A DNA stretch of 64,000 bases from Bacteroidales bacterium. GTDB lineage: Bacteria > Bacteroidota > Bacteroidia > Bacteroidales > JAIOZK01. Positions within the stretch are counted from its first letter, which is position 1. Every line of letters starts with the position of its first letter. Made by a program: the position numbers and the translations under genes. The notes beneath the pieces are model-generated. The model made no database searches. It saw only the letters and a list, made by a program, of their open reading frames with translations, and was not told the DNA's origin. The stretch lies in contig JAIOZK010000018.1 of NCBI GenBank assembly GCA_021740625.1, positions 1 to 64,000 of the forward strand, in the 5' to 3' direction. This document shows positions 17,088-26,793 of the stretch, piece by piece.

Positions 17088-18392
17088 TCAAGCTGTCGGC
17101 GCAAGCAAAAGCCTCAGGTATTCCTGCCAGTCCCATGTACCACTGCCAAAAAAACAATCATCATATGTATAAGTTAATTTTAGATTCACCAGGATGAGTA
17201 ACAGGATCACCAGCCAGATCAGCAACCGGGGCAATATTTTCTGTTGCAGAATCCTTTGATAAAGATGTGCCAGCGGAAAGCTAAAAACAGCAGTATATTC
17301 CACAAAATTCCTGGCGCCGAAAGAGCAGCCGAAAGTTGGGTCCCACCAGGAAGATACAACATAAAGCAAAACAATAAATAACAAGCTAATCAAGCTGCCA
17401 TTCCATTGATTTTTTTTAATCATAATTACAAATGATGCCAGAATGACCAGGAAAAATGGATTATACAAAAACAGGCCGTTGCGAGGCGCAAATAATACTG
17501 TAGTGATGGCAGGTTGCAACCATGAAAATCCTTCACCTTTGTATGTGTAAACAATGAATGAATCATGCAGATAGTTCCAGTAGAGAAATTGCGGCAGGAA
17601 GACCAGCAAAACAATTAACAGGGAAGCGAATAAAAATGCAGGCCGGAAGAAATATCTGATTCTCACTTGACCAGCCTCTTTGTTTCCGGCGAACAGAAAA
17701 AATGCAAATAACAAAAAGAGGAAGTTTGAGGGCCGGATAACCAGGATTAAACCGGCAACAAAAGACAACATAACATGCTGAAATGTGAACTTCCGCTGCA
17801 GAAATCCGGTTTGTTGCAATAAATATAAAAACAGACTGAACAGAAAAAAAGAATACACATGCGACATTCCGGTCTCATCCATGGAGTAATAAAACAGATT
17901 TGTACCGGCCAGGATGGAAAACAAAACCAGCCATACGACAAGCTTTCTGAAATGCTTTTTTAAAAATAAGCCAAGCAACAGCATGCCGGCCATCAAATAA
18001 AAGACGGCGGCAACATTCAAACTCCAGTGATAGACCGGACTGAATGCATTTCTTTCCTGTCCCAGTGGGTTGGCTAGAAAATCAGCGATCAGGTAAAAAG
18101 GCAATTGCATCAGGGCAACGCCATAATTGTATTTTGTCCTAACCTTGCCGTTCATATAATCCAATTGGAATCCCTTTCCTGTCTTCACGTCAATGGAGTC
18201 GGGGAATTGATCGGGATTAAAACCATACTTCAGAGCTGCTGGCAGGTACACATAGTATCCGGCCTTGTCAGCCCAAATTTCACTATGGTAATTAAAATAA
18301 CCCGATTTGCTGTGGATATTGAATGATAAAAACAACATGAAGGCTGTAAGGCATAAAAGTACAGAATAAAGAAAAATCCTTTTCATCATCAT
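17088..18392 (-). CDS. Multi-pass membrane protein, GT-C glycosyltransferase-like
   Basis: 434 residues with about 10-11 hydrophobic helices. The first extracytoplasmic loop contains WADKAGYYVYLPAALKYGF, the D-x-x-x-Y-Y-x-x-x-P-A pattern often found in GT-C-fold membrane glycosyltransferases and their Bacteroidota relatives of unknown function. Later helices (VIRPSNFLFLLFAFFLF, FAPRNGLFLYNPFFLVILA) fit the same group. Catalysis and substrate are unknown. It is probably a single-gene unit between a small lipoprotein and a T9SS cargo gene on the same strand. Confidence 0.65.
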   Translation of the reverse strand: MMMKRIFLYSVLLCLTAFMLFLSFNIHSKSGYFNYHSEIWADKAGYYVYLPAALKYGFNPDQFPDSIDVKTGKGFQLDYMNGKVRTKYNYGVALMQLPFYLIADFLANPLGQERNAFSPVYHWSLNVAAVFYLMAGMLLLGLFLKKHFRKLVVWLVLFSILAGTNLFYYSMDETGMSHVYSFFLFSLFLYLLQQTGFLQRKFTFQHVMLSFVAGLILVIRPSNFLFLLFAFFLFAGNKEAGQVRIRYFFRPAFLFASLLIVLLVFLPQFLYWNYLHDSFIVYTYKGEGFSWLQPAITTVLFAPRNGLFLYNPFFLVILASFVIMIKKNQWNGSLISLLFIVLLYVVSSWWDPTFGCSFGARNFVEYTAVFSFPLAHLYQRILQQKILPRLLIWLVILLLILVNLKLTYTYDDCFFGSGTWDWQEYLRLLLAPTA

Positions 18393-18476
18393 GAATTTAT
18401 AATCAACAGGAAAGAAAACGTAAAATCAACAGTTTGATCATACCAGCTTTCATAAAATGATTAAAACTCATGAATA

Positions 18477-19373
18477 TTAGTTTTTTATGATCTTTTTTGT
18501 CATGACTTCACCCTCAAGATAAATTTTCAGGAAATAAATCCCTTTGGAGAATTTGCTCAAATCCAAAGATACCATATTTTGTTTTCTAATCATTAATTTA
18601 CCATAAGGATTATAGACCTCAAGCTCAAAGTTATGGATACCCAAAATATAAATAAAATCACGGGTTGGGTTAGGATAAATGCTGATTTTGGGCAAAGGGC
18701 TTCCTTCACCTGTAAAGGATGGAAAATCACAATCCTTATTTGTGGCATTGTACAAGGGAAAACGATTGTCCTGAAAACAAGAAAAGCCATAAACGGGGAA
18801 TTCAACAATCATGTTTGAATCGCAACATCTATCGAAAGGGAAAAGATAATTATCCAGTGCACCAAATCTTTCTACAGCCATTCCTTTTAGTCCGACACTT
18901 GATCCTTCAAGCGGGCTTAATGAGATCCATCTGTATGTTTCATCATAAAACTCCATGGTTCCGGTACTATCTACCTGCACAATAGATTTTGAACAAGAAA
19001 GATTATTGGTATCCACTCCCAAATCCCACGTATCGCCTGCCTGAGCGCCGAAGTTATAAAGGATATAAAATTCTCCGTTTTGAAAATAGAAAACCGTATC
19101 TCCATTCTGATAAGTATATTCATATGCGTGATTCACAGCTCCCAGGTATAAATAATTCCCATATTGATCCCAGGTGAATTTATGCTGAACTGGCAACAAT
19201 TGTTGACAGTGCTTGCCATTGATCAGGGTGTCTTTTTCATAAGTTATTTTAAAATAACCTGCTTCCATCAGGTTAAAATAACTATAATGCCACATTGCGC
19301 CTTCATCCACCCATACCTGACTTTGCAATTGTATTGACATCATTAACAGCAAAAAACTTGTAAAATATTTCAT
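18477..19373 (-). CDS. Secreted protein with a T9SS type A sorting domain
   Basis: 298 residues. The signal peptide is MKYFTSFLLLMMSIQLQSQ; the C-terminus from ISIYPNPTRDFIYI through LEVYNPYGKLMIRK to SKGIYFLKIYLEGEVMTKKIIKN is a type A sorting domain for type IX secretion. The middle has no recognised domain; it contains phrases such as KITYEKDTLINGKHCQQLLP that recur in Bacteroidota secreted proteins of unknown role. The protein is expected to be released or bound outside the cell. A good promoter lies just upstream. Confidence 0.85.
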   Translation of the reverse strand: MKYFTSFLLLMMSIQLQSQVWVDEGAMWHYSYFNLMEAGYFKITYEKDTLINGKHCQQLLPVQHKFTWDQYGNYLYLGAVNHAYEYTYQNGDTVFYFQNGEFYILYNFGAQAGDTWDLGVDTNNLSCSKSIVQVDSTGTMEFYDETYRWISLSPLEGSSVGLKGMAVERFGALDNYLFPFDRCCDSNMIVEFPVYGFSCFQDNRFPLYNATNKDCDFPSFTGEGSPLPKISIYPNPTRDFIYILGIHNFELEVYNPYGKLMIRKQNMVSLDLSKFSKGIYFLKIYLEGEVMTKKIIKN

Positions 19374-19407
19374 GACAGTAATTTTTGGTTCGTAGGAGAA
19401 AACCCTA

Positions 19408-19438
19408 TAAATGTAAAAAATAAATTTACCTGTTACAA
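19408..19438 (-). promoter_or_regulatory. Promoter of the T9SS protein gene at 19373
   Basis: Minus strand: TTG (19438-19436, preceded by T), 20-base spacer, TACATTTA (19415-19408), one mismatch from consensus; 34 bases before the ATG. Confidence 0.6.
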
Positions 19439-19540
19439 ACTTACTTACTTAAAAAGAGGATCATTTTTGCTAACAGAAGAAAGTGTACCTGCATATTATC
19501 CCCTGAAAATTACTTAATTTTACCTTCCAAAGCTAACTTC

Positions 19541-20707
19541 ATGTCACAGGATTCCAGATACAACAAACGCGGTGTTTCAGCCAGCAAAGAAGATGTGCAT
19601 AATGCCATCAAAAACATTGACAAGGGAATTTTCCCAAATGCCTTTTGCAAGATCATTCCTGATATCCTTGGGGGTGATGAAACATACTGCAACATCATGC
19701 ATGCAGATGGGGCTGGAACAAAATCCTCCCTGGCCTATCTCTACTGGAAAGAAACCGGTGATCTTTCCGTCTGGAAAGGGATTGCACAGGATGCCATTGT
19801 TATGAATACCGATGACCTGCTTTGTGTAGGAGCTTGCGAAAGCATCCTGCTTTCATCAACCATCGGCAGAAATAAAAATCTTATCCCGGGTGAAGTGATC
19901 GCAGCCATCATCAACGGCACCGAAGAATTCCTGCAGCAAATGCGTGAGCATGGCGTCACTATCTATCCCACCGGGGGCGAGACAGCGGATGTTGGCGACC
20001 TGGTCAGGACGATCATCGTGGATTCTACCGTCACTGCGAGGATGAAAAGATCTGAAGTGATTCAGAACAACATCCAGGATGGGGATGTGATCGTAGGATT
20101 GTCTTCTTTCGGAAAGTCCACTTATGAAACGGAATACAATGGCGGCATGGGAAGCAACGGTCTGACTTCCGCCAGGCATGATGTGCTGAACAAAAACATC
20201 GCCTCAAAATTTCCCGAAAGCTTCGATCCCACTATTCCTGATGAGTTGATCTATTCGGGAAGTATGAAGTTGACAGATCCAACAGAAGTTTCAGGAGTGG
20301 ATGTAGGCAAACTAATCCTTTCGCCTACCAGGACCTATGCTCCAATCATAAAAAAAATACTTCAGGAATACCATGATAAAATCCACGGTATGATCCACTG
20401 CAGCGGTGGCGCCCAGACCAAGGTGCTGAATTTTGTGGAAAGGATGCACATCATGAAAGATAATTTATTCCCTTTGCCACCTCTTTTTAAAATGATACAG
20501 GACCAAAGTGGAACGCCCTGGGAGGAGATGTACAAAGTTTTCAACATGGGGCACAGAATGGAATTGTATGTACCCGAAACCATTGCAAATGATTTGATTA
20601 AGATGTCAGAAGCATTTGATGTTCCGGCCAGGATCGTGGGACGCTGTGAAAAGGCTGATAAGAAGAGATTAACGATCAGGTCGGAATTCGGAGAATTTGA
20701 ATATTGA
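19541..20707 (+). CDS. purM: Phosphoribosylformylglycinamidine cyclo-ligase (AIR synthase)
   Basis: 388 residues, the longer PurM form found in Bacteroidota. Visible motifs: HADGAGTKSSLAYLYWKE (substrate loop), VMNTDDLLCVGA (dimer and ATP site), YPTGGETADVGDLV, and GDVIVGLSSFGKSTYE in the second half. The enzyme closes FGAM to AIR in de novo purine synthesis using ATP. It stands alone here, with no other pur gene nearby. A TAATTTTA box at 19515-19522 is a possible -7 element. Start ATG 19541 gives the expected N-terminus. Confidence 0.95.
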   Translation: MSQDSRYNKRGVSASKEDVHNAIKNIDKGIFPNAFCKIIPDILGGDETYCNIMHADGAGTKSSLAYLYWKETGDLSVWKGIAQDAIVMNTDDLLCVGACESILLSSTIGRNKNLIPGEVIAAIINGTEEFLQQMREHGVTIYPTGGETADVGDLVRTIIVDSTVTARMKRSEVIQNNIQDGDVIVGLSSFGKSTYETEYNGGMGSNGLTSARHDVLNKNIASKFPESFDPTIPDELIYSGSMKLTDPTEVSGVDVGKLILSPTRTYAPIIKKILQEYHDKIHGMIHCSGGAQTKVLNFVERMHIMKDNLFPLPPLFKMIQDQSGTPWEEMYKVFNMGHRMELYVPETIANDLIKMSEAFDVPARIVGRCEKADKKRLTIRSEFGEFEY

Positions 20708-20780
20708 TGTTTGTTTGAAAGAGCAGCAAAGATTTTGTTTTTGAATGATGAATATCTTTTCCATTTCTTTTATGATGTAG

Positions 20781-20820
20781 ATTCATGGGATTAGATTACC
20801 GGTGCTCCGCACCTCAAATG
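20781..20820. repeat. Small dispersed-repeat fragment with hairpin
   Basis: Begins ATTCATGGGATTA and contains the hairpin GGTGC-TCC-GCACC (20801-20813). The starting words recur at 25748 (ATTCATGGATTA), there followed by AGCGGAGCAC. Both look like degraded copies of an intergenic repeat. Confidence 0.4.
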
Positions 20821-20895
20821 ATCACCACATATTCCCATTTCTAAAATTTTGGTCCTTGTTTTCATCAAAACAAGCCTGCTAAAAACATTATTATC

Positions 20896-20903
20896 TAAAT
20901 TTG
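20896..20903 (+). promoter_or_regulatory. Possible -7 element
   Basis: TAAATTTG, exact TAnnTTTG, 22 bases before the ATG at 20926; no TTG at the proper distance. Confidence 0.4.
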
Positions 20904-20925
20904 CATCTGCGATAAAACAACCGGC

Positions 20926-21552
20926 ATGAAAAAAGAAATCTCAATTGAAAGCTGGAAGCGTAAAGCCCATTTCGAACTCTTCAACAGTTTCGACGATCCT
21001 TTCTGGGGACTCACCACCCAGGTAGATTGTTCAGAAGCTTTTGATCATTGCAAAAAAGAAGACATTTCATTTTTTCTGTTTTACCTGCATAAATCGCTGA
21101 TCGCAGCAAACAAGGTGGATGAGTTCCGGCAGAGGGTTGAGCATGGAAAAGTTTTCCAGTATGATGCAGTACATGCCTCCCCAACGATCAGCCGGGAGGA
21201 CGGCACTTTTGGGTTTGCATATTTCGATTTTGACAAAGATTTTACTTCATTTTCAGTCAAAGCGCAAAAGGAAATAGAAAAAGTTAAAAAGGGAAGCGGG
21301 CTGAAGCCCGCCATCAGCAATGAAAATGTAATCCACTATTCAACTGTTCCCTGGGTAAATTTCACAGGAGTTGAATACCCCAGAAATAAGCCTTCTGAAG
21401 ATTCCATCCCCAAAATCACTTTTGGGAAAATATGCAGGCAGGATGATCAATTGCAATTGCCTGTTTCAATGTTGGTCAATCATGCTTTGATCGATGCATT
21501 TCATATTTCCTTGTTTTTAGAAAAGTTTCAGGATTTAATGAATGAAATATAA
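20926..21552 (+). CDS. Chloramphenicol acetyltransferase-like (CatA fold) protein
   Basis: 208 residues matching the CatA family along its whole length: RKAHFELFNSFDDPFWGLTTQVD at the start, SFFLFYLHKSLIAANKVDEFRQRV, and near the C-terminus VNHALIDAFHISLFLEKF, where the catalytic His of HHxxxDG is kept as NHxxxDA. The fold makes a trimeric acyl-CoA-dependent acyltransferase. The altered first His and the Gly-to-Ala change, plus the housekeeping context, mean that drug resistance should not be assumed; many Bacteroidota carry such genes with unknown natural acceptors. Confidence 0.8.
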   Translation: MKKEISIESWKRKAHFELFNSFDDPFWGLTTQVDCSEAFDHCKKEDISFFLFYLHKSLIAANKVDEFRQRVEHGKVFQYDAVHASPTISREDGTFGFAYFDFDKDFTSFSVKAQKEIEKVKKGSGLKPAISNENVIHYSTVPWVNFTGVEYPRNKPSEDSIPKITFGKICRQDDQLQLPVSMLVNHALIDAFHISLFLEKFQDLMNEI

Positions 21553-21675
21553 GCTGACTGACATATTATCACCAGAGGACGAACGTCTTCATCAACATTC
21601 TGCGGAAATGGAAATGAGCAGAAAATACCCATTTACTGATAAAGACGATGATATACAAAAACTGAAAATAATAAT

Positions 21676-22050
21676 ATGAACACACTTGGCAACCTTATCT
21701 GGCTGATCTTCGGGGGCTTCCTGGTTGCCCTCGAATACCTTGTCAGCAGTATACTGCTGATGATCACCATCATCGGCATCCCCTTTGGCATGCAAACCCT
21801 GAAAATGGCCAGTCTGGCATTCTGGCCTTTCGGTCGAAATGCATTTGTCACCGAGCGCAGCAGCGGATGTTTGCATACCCTATTTAATGTAATCTGGATA
21901 TTGATCGGTGGATTCTGGATCGCCCTGACACACCTTGTTTTCGCTTTGCTGCTTGGCATAACCATCATCGGGATTCCCTTTGCACGCCAGCACTTGAAAT
22001 TGGCCAATATTGCATTGACACCCTTTGGAAGGGATATCAGGAATGTCTGA
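21676..22050 (+). CDS. yccF: YccF domain membrane protein
   Basis: 124 residues with two copies of the YccF unit. Each has a hydrophobic helix followed by an IIGIPF motif: LLMITIIGIPFGMQTLKMASLAFWPFGR and then LLLGITIIGIPFARQHLKLANIALTPFGR. About four membrane helices are expected in the inner membrane. The family is widespread but has no proven function. It starts 123 bases after the CAT-like gene, with no clear promoter of its own, so shared transcription is possible. Confidence 0.88.
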   Translation: MNTLGNLIWLIFGGFLVALEYLVSSILLMITIIGIPFGMQTLKMASLAFWPFGRNAFVTERSSGCLHTLFNVIWILIGGFWIALTHLVFALLLGITIIGIPFARQHLKLANIALTPFGRDIRNV

Positions 22051-22259
22051 TCCTAACAACAAAATCAGTTTGATGATATCATGGACCTGCTCTCTTGAAA
22101 CCTGCAAATTTTTCAATCCCTGTTCAGGTTATTGTAATCGATAACTTCACCAAAGTAAAAAAATATTACTCGAATTCATTAGAGTCTGGCTATAAAATCG
22201 CTTTACAAACTGCATTTTTCTTCATTTCCTTTGTAGAAAAAATCCTCATCCAATTTTCG

Positions 22260-22267
22260 TAACTTTG
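22260..22267 (+). promoter_or_regulatory. Possible -7 element for prfA
   Basis: TAACTTTG, exact TAnnTTTG, 19 bases before the ATG at 22287. The nearest upstream TTG is 26 bases away, longer than usual. Confidence 0.45.
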
Positions 22268-22286
22268 CAGGCTAAATTGGCAGAAG

Positions 22287-23366
22287 ATGTTAGAAAAATT
22301 ACAGGAGATAAAAAACCGGTATTTTGAGATCCAAAAAGAAATGAGTGATCCTGATGTGATGTCGGATATGAAAAGATATGTCAAGTTGAACAAGGATTAC
22401 AAGGATCTGCAGCCCATTGTGAATGCCTGTGATCAGTATGAAAACCTGCTCGGGAATATTGAGAATGCCAAAAATATCCTGAAAACGGAAAAGGATGACG
22501 AATTCAGGGAAATGGCAAAAGAGGAATTGAATAATTTTACGGAAGAAAAGGAAAAGCTGGAAGAAGACATCCGGATCATGCTTATCCCGAAAGACCCTCA
22601 GGATGATAAAAATGCCGTGGTTGAGATCAGGGCAGGTACAGGAGGTGATGAAGCCAGTATTTTTGCAGGTGACCTGTACAGGATGCTGTCGAAATTCATA
22701 GAAAACAAAGGCTGGAAGATGGAACCCGTTTCTTCTACCGAAGGAACCATGGGCGGTTTCAAAGAGATTGTATTCAATGTCATCGGAGAAGGTGCTTACG
22801 GAGTTTTGAAATATGAATCGGGTGTGCACCGGGTGCAGCGTGTTCCCAAAACAGAGACCCAGGGACGTGTGCACACCTCTGCTGCTACCGTCGCAATTCT
22901 ACCCGAAGCTGATGAATTCGATGTTGAGATCAAGAATGAAGATATCCGCAAAGATACTTTCTGTTCTTCCGGGCCAGGGGGTCAATCGGTGAACACAACC
23001 TATTCGGCTATCCGCCTGACACACATCCCTACAAATATTGTCGTTACCTGCCAGGACCAGAAATCACAGATCAAGAATTATGAAAAGGCACTGACGGTAT
23101 TGCGAACACGTTTGTATGAACAGGAACATAAAAAATATCTGGACGAGATTTCTTCCAAAAGGAAAACCATGGTATCTTCAGGTGATCGCTCAGCCAAGAT
23201 CAGGACTTATAACTGGCCGCAGGGTAGGGTAACAGACCACAGAATCAACCTGACCCTTTATAACCTGCAGGATATCATAAACGGAAATATACAGGAGCTG
23301 ATCGATCAGTTGCAGTTGGCTGAAAACGCCGAAAAACTGAAAGAAGAAATCGGTACGGAACAATAA
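22287..23366 (+). CDS. prfA: Peptide chain release factor 1
   Basis: 359 residues, full length. The stop-codon reading motif of RF1 is seen as [13 protein letters not shown] (PxT), which distinguishes it from RF2 (SPF). The catalytic loop [23 protein letters not shown] contains GGQ. It releases the finished protein at UAA and UAG codons. It is followed after 15 bases by pyrF and probably shares a transcript with it. Confidence 0.97.
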   Translation: MLEKLQEIKNRYFEIQKEMSDPDVMSDMKRYVKLNKDYKDLQPIVNACDQYENLLGNIENAKNILKTEKDDEFREMAKEELNNFTEEKEKLEEDIRIMLIPKDPQDDKNAVVEIRAGTGGDEASIFAGDLYRMLSKFIENKGWKMEPVSSTEGTMGGFKEIVFNVIGEGAYGVLKYESGVHRVQRVPKTETQGRVHTSAATVAILPEADEFDVEIKNEDIRKDTFCSSGPGGQSVNTTYSAIRLTHIPTNIVVTCQDQKSQIKNYEKALTVLRTRLYEQEHKKYLDEISSKRKTMVSSGDRSAKIRTYNWPQGRVTDHRINLTLYNLQDIINGNIQELIDQLQLAENAEKLKEEIGTEQ

Positions 23367-23381
23367 TTAAAAAATCAAACT

Positions 23382-24197
23382 ATGACCCGGAAAGAACTAA
23401 TTGGAAACATCCGTAAAAAGAAATCATTTCTTTGCATAGGGCTTGATTCGGACCTCAACAAAATACCACACTTCCTGATGGAAGAAAATGATCCGGTTTT
23501 CGAGTTCAACAAACAGATCATTGATGCAACTCATGATCTGGCCATTGCCTACAAACCCAACATGGCCTTCTATGAAAGCGGCGGCATTGCCGGATGGAAA
23601 AGCCTGCAGAAAACCATCGATTACCTGCAGAACTTTGAAGATGTTTTCATCATTGCCGATGCCAAGCGGGGAGATATCGGGAATACCTCCAGGCATTATG
23701 CAAGAGCTTTTTTCGAGCATTTCAAAGCAGATGCACTTACCGTAGCTCCATATATGGGCAAAGACAGCATAGAGCCATTTCTTGAATTCGAAAACAAATG
23801 GGTGATCCTGCTGGCACTTACCAGCAACCAGGGAGCATTTGATTTTCAGTATATCCAGAATCGCGAATCCGGTAAAAAAGTTTTCGAGGAAATAATTGAA
23901 ACTTCAAAGCAATGGGCCGGACCCGATAAGATGATGTATGTAGTAGGAGCTACCAAAGCCGAGATGCTCTCCCGTATACGCAAGATCGCACCTGAGCATT
24001 TTCTGCTGGTTCCCGGTATTGGTGCACAGGGCGGCAGCCTGGAAGAAGTAGCCAAACACGGCATGAACAAAGACTGCGGACTGATCGTAAATTCTTCACG
24101 TGGGATTATCTTCGCATCAAAAGATCATGATTTTGCAGAACAAGCCCGTGAGAAAGCATCAGAATTGCAGCAGAAGATGGAAAAGCTTTTAATGTAA
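23382..24197 (+). CDS. pyrF: Orotidine 5'-phosphate decarboxylase (type 2)
   Basis: 271 residues, the longer OMP decarboxylase type found in Bacteroidota and mycobacteria. [12 protein letters not shown] begins the barrel; [19 protein letters not shown] has the catalytic Asp-Lys-x-x-Asp set; [11 protein letters not shown] and [11 protein letters not shown] (phosphate site) follow. The enzyme makes UMP, the last step of de novo pyrimidine synthesis. It is downstream of prfA with a 15-base gap. Confidence 0.96.
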   Translation: MTRKELIGNIRKKKSFLCIGLDSDLNKIPHFLMEENDPVFEFNKQIIDATHDLAIAYKPNMAFYESGGIAGWKSLQKTIDYLQNFEDVFIIADAKRGDIGNTSRHYARAFFEHFKADALTVAPYMGKDSIEPFLEFENKWVILLALTSNQGAFDFQYIQNRESGKKVFEEIIETSKQWAGPDKMMYVVGATKAEMLSRIRKIAPEHFLLVPGIGAQGGSLEEVAKHGMNKDCGLIVNSSRGIIFASKDHDFAEQAREKASELQQKMEKLLM

Positions 24198-24324
24198 TGG
24201 CGCGACTTTGAATTGTTTTGGCAGATAATTAGTTGCTATAGTGATAGCAGTAGTAGTAGCAGTGCCGGTAGCACAAGACAGAAAGTTGATAACAATTTTC
24301 ACAGATGAACAAATATTCAGAAAT

Positions 24325-24537
24325 ATGGGATTTGTTACGATTAAAGAATCTCACATTGAATCAGATTTACTGGTATTGAAAAGCGTACTGGAATCCGAAG
24401 GCATCAAGTGTTTCCTGAAAAATCAATATACCACAGGGATCATGAGCCATATGGCCACATTCGTTGTAGAACTCCAGGTGCACGAATCAGACCTGGAAAT
24501 AGCCCAGAATATCATTAAAGATTTTAATAGTAAATAA
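24325..24537 (+). CDS. DUF2007 family small protein
   Basis: The conserved part is MGFVTIKESHIESDLLVLKSVLESEG to the end (70 residues): a ferredoxin-like fold where one strand-helix leads to VLKSVLESEGIKCFLKN and the second half FVVELQVHESDLEIAQNII. The frame is open upstream to a GTG at 24241, but those 28 codons are low complexity and unlike the family, so the ATG at 24325 is taken as the start. Members are small cytoplasmic proteins called putative signal transducers without proof of function. Confidence 0.75.
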   Translation: MGFVTIKESHIESDLLVLKSVLESEGIKCFLKNQYTTGIMSHMATFVVELQVHESDLEIAQNIIKDFNSK

Positions 24538-24565
24538 TTTGCATCTTTACTCCAGCCTGGAAGCC

Positions 24566-24593
24566 CAGAACTCAGAACTCAAAACTCAGAATT
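24566..24593. repeat. Short tandem direct repeat
   Basis: The unit CAGAACT / AAAACT / CAGAATT is repeated about four times in the gap between two convergent genes; a similar type of array with another unit lies at 41125-41147. Confidence 0.5.
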
Positions 24594-24605
24594 CATAATT
24601 ATTAA

Positions 24606-25631
24606 TTAAACACCCTCAACAACATTTGTCCACCCATATTTGTCTTCTTCTTCTCCTTCCTGTATAGCGCGCAATGTCACATACATTTTGGTAGAAATGG
24701 GTCCGGCCACACCAGATTCGCAATATTCGTAAGTTTTCTTGGTATGCCTGTCCACGATGGTGCCGATGGGTGAAATGATAGCTGCCGTGCCGCATGCACC
24801 AACTTCATCGAAGGTTTCCAGTTCTTCCACCGCAATACTTCTTCTTTCTACTTCCATGCCCATATCTTCTGCCAATTGCTGCAGGCTCATATTGGTGATG
24901 GAAGGCAAAATGGATTCGGATTTCGGTGTTATGTAGGTATTGTTCTTAATGCCAAAGAAATTTGCTGGGCCAGCTTCATCTATATATTTCTTTTCCTTTG
25001 GATCGAGGAACAATGCGGTTGCAAAACCTTCGCTTTTGGAACGCAACCCGGCTTTGAGGCTGGCTGCATAATTACCGCCTACTTTGAACTGGCCTGTACC
25101 CTGTGGTGCAGCCCTGTCGTAATCCTTCACGATCTGTACCTTTACCGGATTGAAACCTTCCTTGAAATAGGGTCCGACAGGGCCAACAAATACCATGAAC
25201 ATATATTCTTCAGCCGGTTTCACTCCCACCTGAGCTCCCGAACCAATCAGCAAAGGCCGGATATAAAGAGACGCTCCTGTTCCATAAGGGGGAATGTAGT
25301 TTGCATTCATCTTCACTGCAGTGGTGATGGCATTGAAGAAAATATCCCTGGGTACTTCTTTCATGACAATGGAATCGGCAGAACGGGCCATTCTTTTGTA
25401 ATTTTCTTCCCACCTGAAGAGTCTTACTTTACCGTCCTTGCCGCGAAAAGCCTTCATACCCTCAAAAGCCTCCTGACCATAATGCAGAGCCGTAGCCGCC
25501 ATATGCAAATTAATGTATTCAGAGGATGAAATCTCGAGTTCTCCCCATTCACCGTTTCTCCAATAGCAACGCACATTGTAATCGGTTTTGAAATAACCGA
25601 AAGGCAACTCTTTCCAATTTATATTTTCCAT
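24606..25631 (-). CDS. ilvE: Branched-chain amino acid aminotransferase
   Basis: 341 residues of fold-type IV, the long BCAT form. HYGQEAFEGMKAFRGKDG is the substrate loop, YIRPLLIGSGAQVGV follows, the PLP lysine is Lys183 in GQFKVGGNYAASL, and DEVGACGTAAIISPIGTI is the phosphate-binding end. It interconverts valine, leucine and isoleucine with their keto acids using glutamate. It is a single gene, convergent with the DUF2007 gene; other ilv genes are not in the window. Confidence 0.96.
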   Translation of the reverse strand: MENINWKELPFGYFKTDYNVRCYWRNGEWGELEISSSEYINLHMAATALHYGQEAFEGMKAFRGKDGKVRLFRWEENYKRMARSADSIVMKEVPRDIFFNAITTAVKMNANYIPPYGTGASLYIRPLLIGSGAQVGVKPAEEYMFMVFVGPVGPYFKEGFNPVKVQIVKDYDRAAPQGTGQFKVGGNYAASLKAGLRSKSEGFATALFLDPKEKKYIDEAGPANFFGIKNNTYITPKSESILPSITNMSLQQLAEDMGMEVERRSIAVEELETFDEVGACGTAAIISPIGTIVDRHTKKTYEYCESGVAGPISTKMYVTLRAIQEGEEEDKYGWTNVVEGV

Positions 25632-25747
25632 CTCTTTGATATTTAATTATATTGAATATTTCATGCCCGGCTAAGGTAGAAATTTTTTTTGAAATCACTT
25701 TGTGAAATCATTCTAAATTGCCTGATACCCTTGCGTCAGGCGTTTTA

Positions 25748-25795
25748 ATTCATGGATTATGAAGTTGTTGGGAAAAGCGCAGCGGAGCACTGAAT
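25748..25795. repeat. Second fragment of the ATTCATGG repeat
   Basis: ATTCATGGATTATGAAG followed by AGCGGAGCACTGAATG. It shares its start with 20781-20820 and has the same GGAGCAC core in the other orientation. It lies in the 280-base gap 25632-25912, which otherwise shows nothing. Confidence 0.35.
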
Positions 25796-25912
25796 GGCCG
25801 GTTCTTCCTTTAGAAGTATTAACGGGTTGTAAGAAAATGTATGTTTGTCGATGGTATTTTATTATGAACTTACCGGAATCCGAAAACCGAAACACAGAGC
25901 CCAGTATACCAA

Positions 25913-26593
25913 CTAACCAAACAAATACACCAGCACCACCACAAACAGCAATGCAGGTATCATATTGAGTATTTTCAGTTTCTTTATTTCCAGGATATTG
26001 ATGCCCAGGCCAATCAACAAAATACCACCCACAGCGGTGAGCTCGCTTACGATCACATCCTCGAAATATTCACCGATGGAAGCGGCAAAGAGTGTAATAC
26101 CGCCCTGGTAAAGGAACAGTGGTATAACAGAAAAAGCAACCCCAATCCCCATGGTTGATGCAAGCGCAATTGAGGATACACCGTCCATCATGGATTTGAT
26201 CAGCAACAGGTTCGGGTCATTGCGCAATCCTTCGTCAATCGCACCGATGATGGTAACCGACCCCATGCAGTAAAGCAAAAAGGCGGTGATCATGCCTTCT
26301 GAGAACTTTTCATTGCCACCCAGTTTAAATCTTCGTTTCAGGTATTCCGAAAAACGGTTCATGTATTTTTCAAGTCCGATCAGTTCTCCCGTGATCGATC
26401 CCAGAATCAGACTCAGGATCAGCAGGAAAACATGGGAAGTTTCCAGTGCCATAGAAACTCCGAGGAATAAAGTGAACAAGCCGATCGCCTGAAATACAAT
26501 TATTATAAATCTTTGAGGCAACCTTTTGTTTAAAAACAGGCCTACAATAGTACCTGTTATGATCGCAATCACGTTTACAATGGTTCCTGTCAT
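25913..26593 (-). CDS. DUF554 (YdfK-like) membrane protein
   Basis: 226 residues from the preferred start MTGTIVNVIAIITGTIVGL, which is the conserved beginning of DUF554; an in-frame ATG 12 codons earlier (26629) is possible but adds non-conserved residues. About seven membrane helices are seen, with the family features ILGSITGELIGLEKYMNRF, FLLYCMGSVTIIGAIDEGL and MMDGVSSIALASTMGIGVAFS. The function is unknown; a transporter role is often guessed. It stands alone, divergent from the Asp-box protein gene. Confidence 0.88.
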   Translation of the reverse strand: MTGTIVNVIAIITGTIVGLFLNKRLPQRFIIIVFQAIGLFTLFLGVSMALETSHVFLLILSLILGSITGELIGLEKYMNRFSEYLKRRFKLGGNEKFSEGMITAFLLYCMGSVTIIGAIDEGLRNDPNLLLIKSMMDGVSSIALASTMGIGVAFSVIPLFLYQGGITLFAASIGEYFEDVIVSELTAVGGILLIGLGINILEIKKLKILNMIPALLFVVVLVYLFG

Positions 26594-26721
26594 GGGGTAA
26601 AAATAAAAATTTGAAATGAATTGTATCATTTGCAGGTTTTTTTCGTCATATAAGTAAAGTTATTTTGAATGATATGCAATCGTTTGTGTTTTATGGTTAA
26701 CGATAAGCTCATAAACACGAA

Positions 26722-26754
26722 TTGTCAAACATATAAAAAAACAGCATTTATTTG
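26722..26754 (+). promoter_or_regulatory. Probable promoter of the gene at 26794
   Basis: TTG (26722-26724), 22-base spacer, TTTATTTG (26747-26754), one mismatch from TAnnTTTG; 39 bases before the ATG. Confidence 0.5.
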
Positions 26755-26793
26755 AAATAACTTCGTATTGATTATTAACCAAAACAGCATATT

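Noticed and set aside
20926-21552. Chloramphenicol resistance gene
   Set aside because: CatA fold only; the catalytic motif is altered (NHxxxDA) and no mobile or resistance context is present.
24566-24593. CRISPR-like array
   Set aside because: Repeat units of about 7 bases without spacers; simple tandem repeat.
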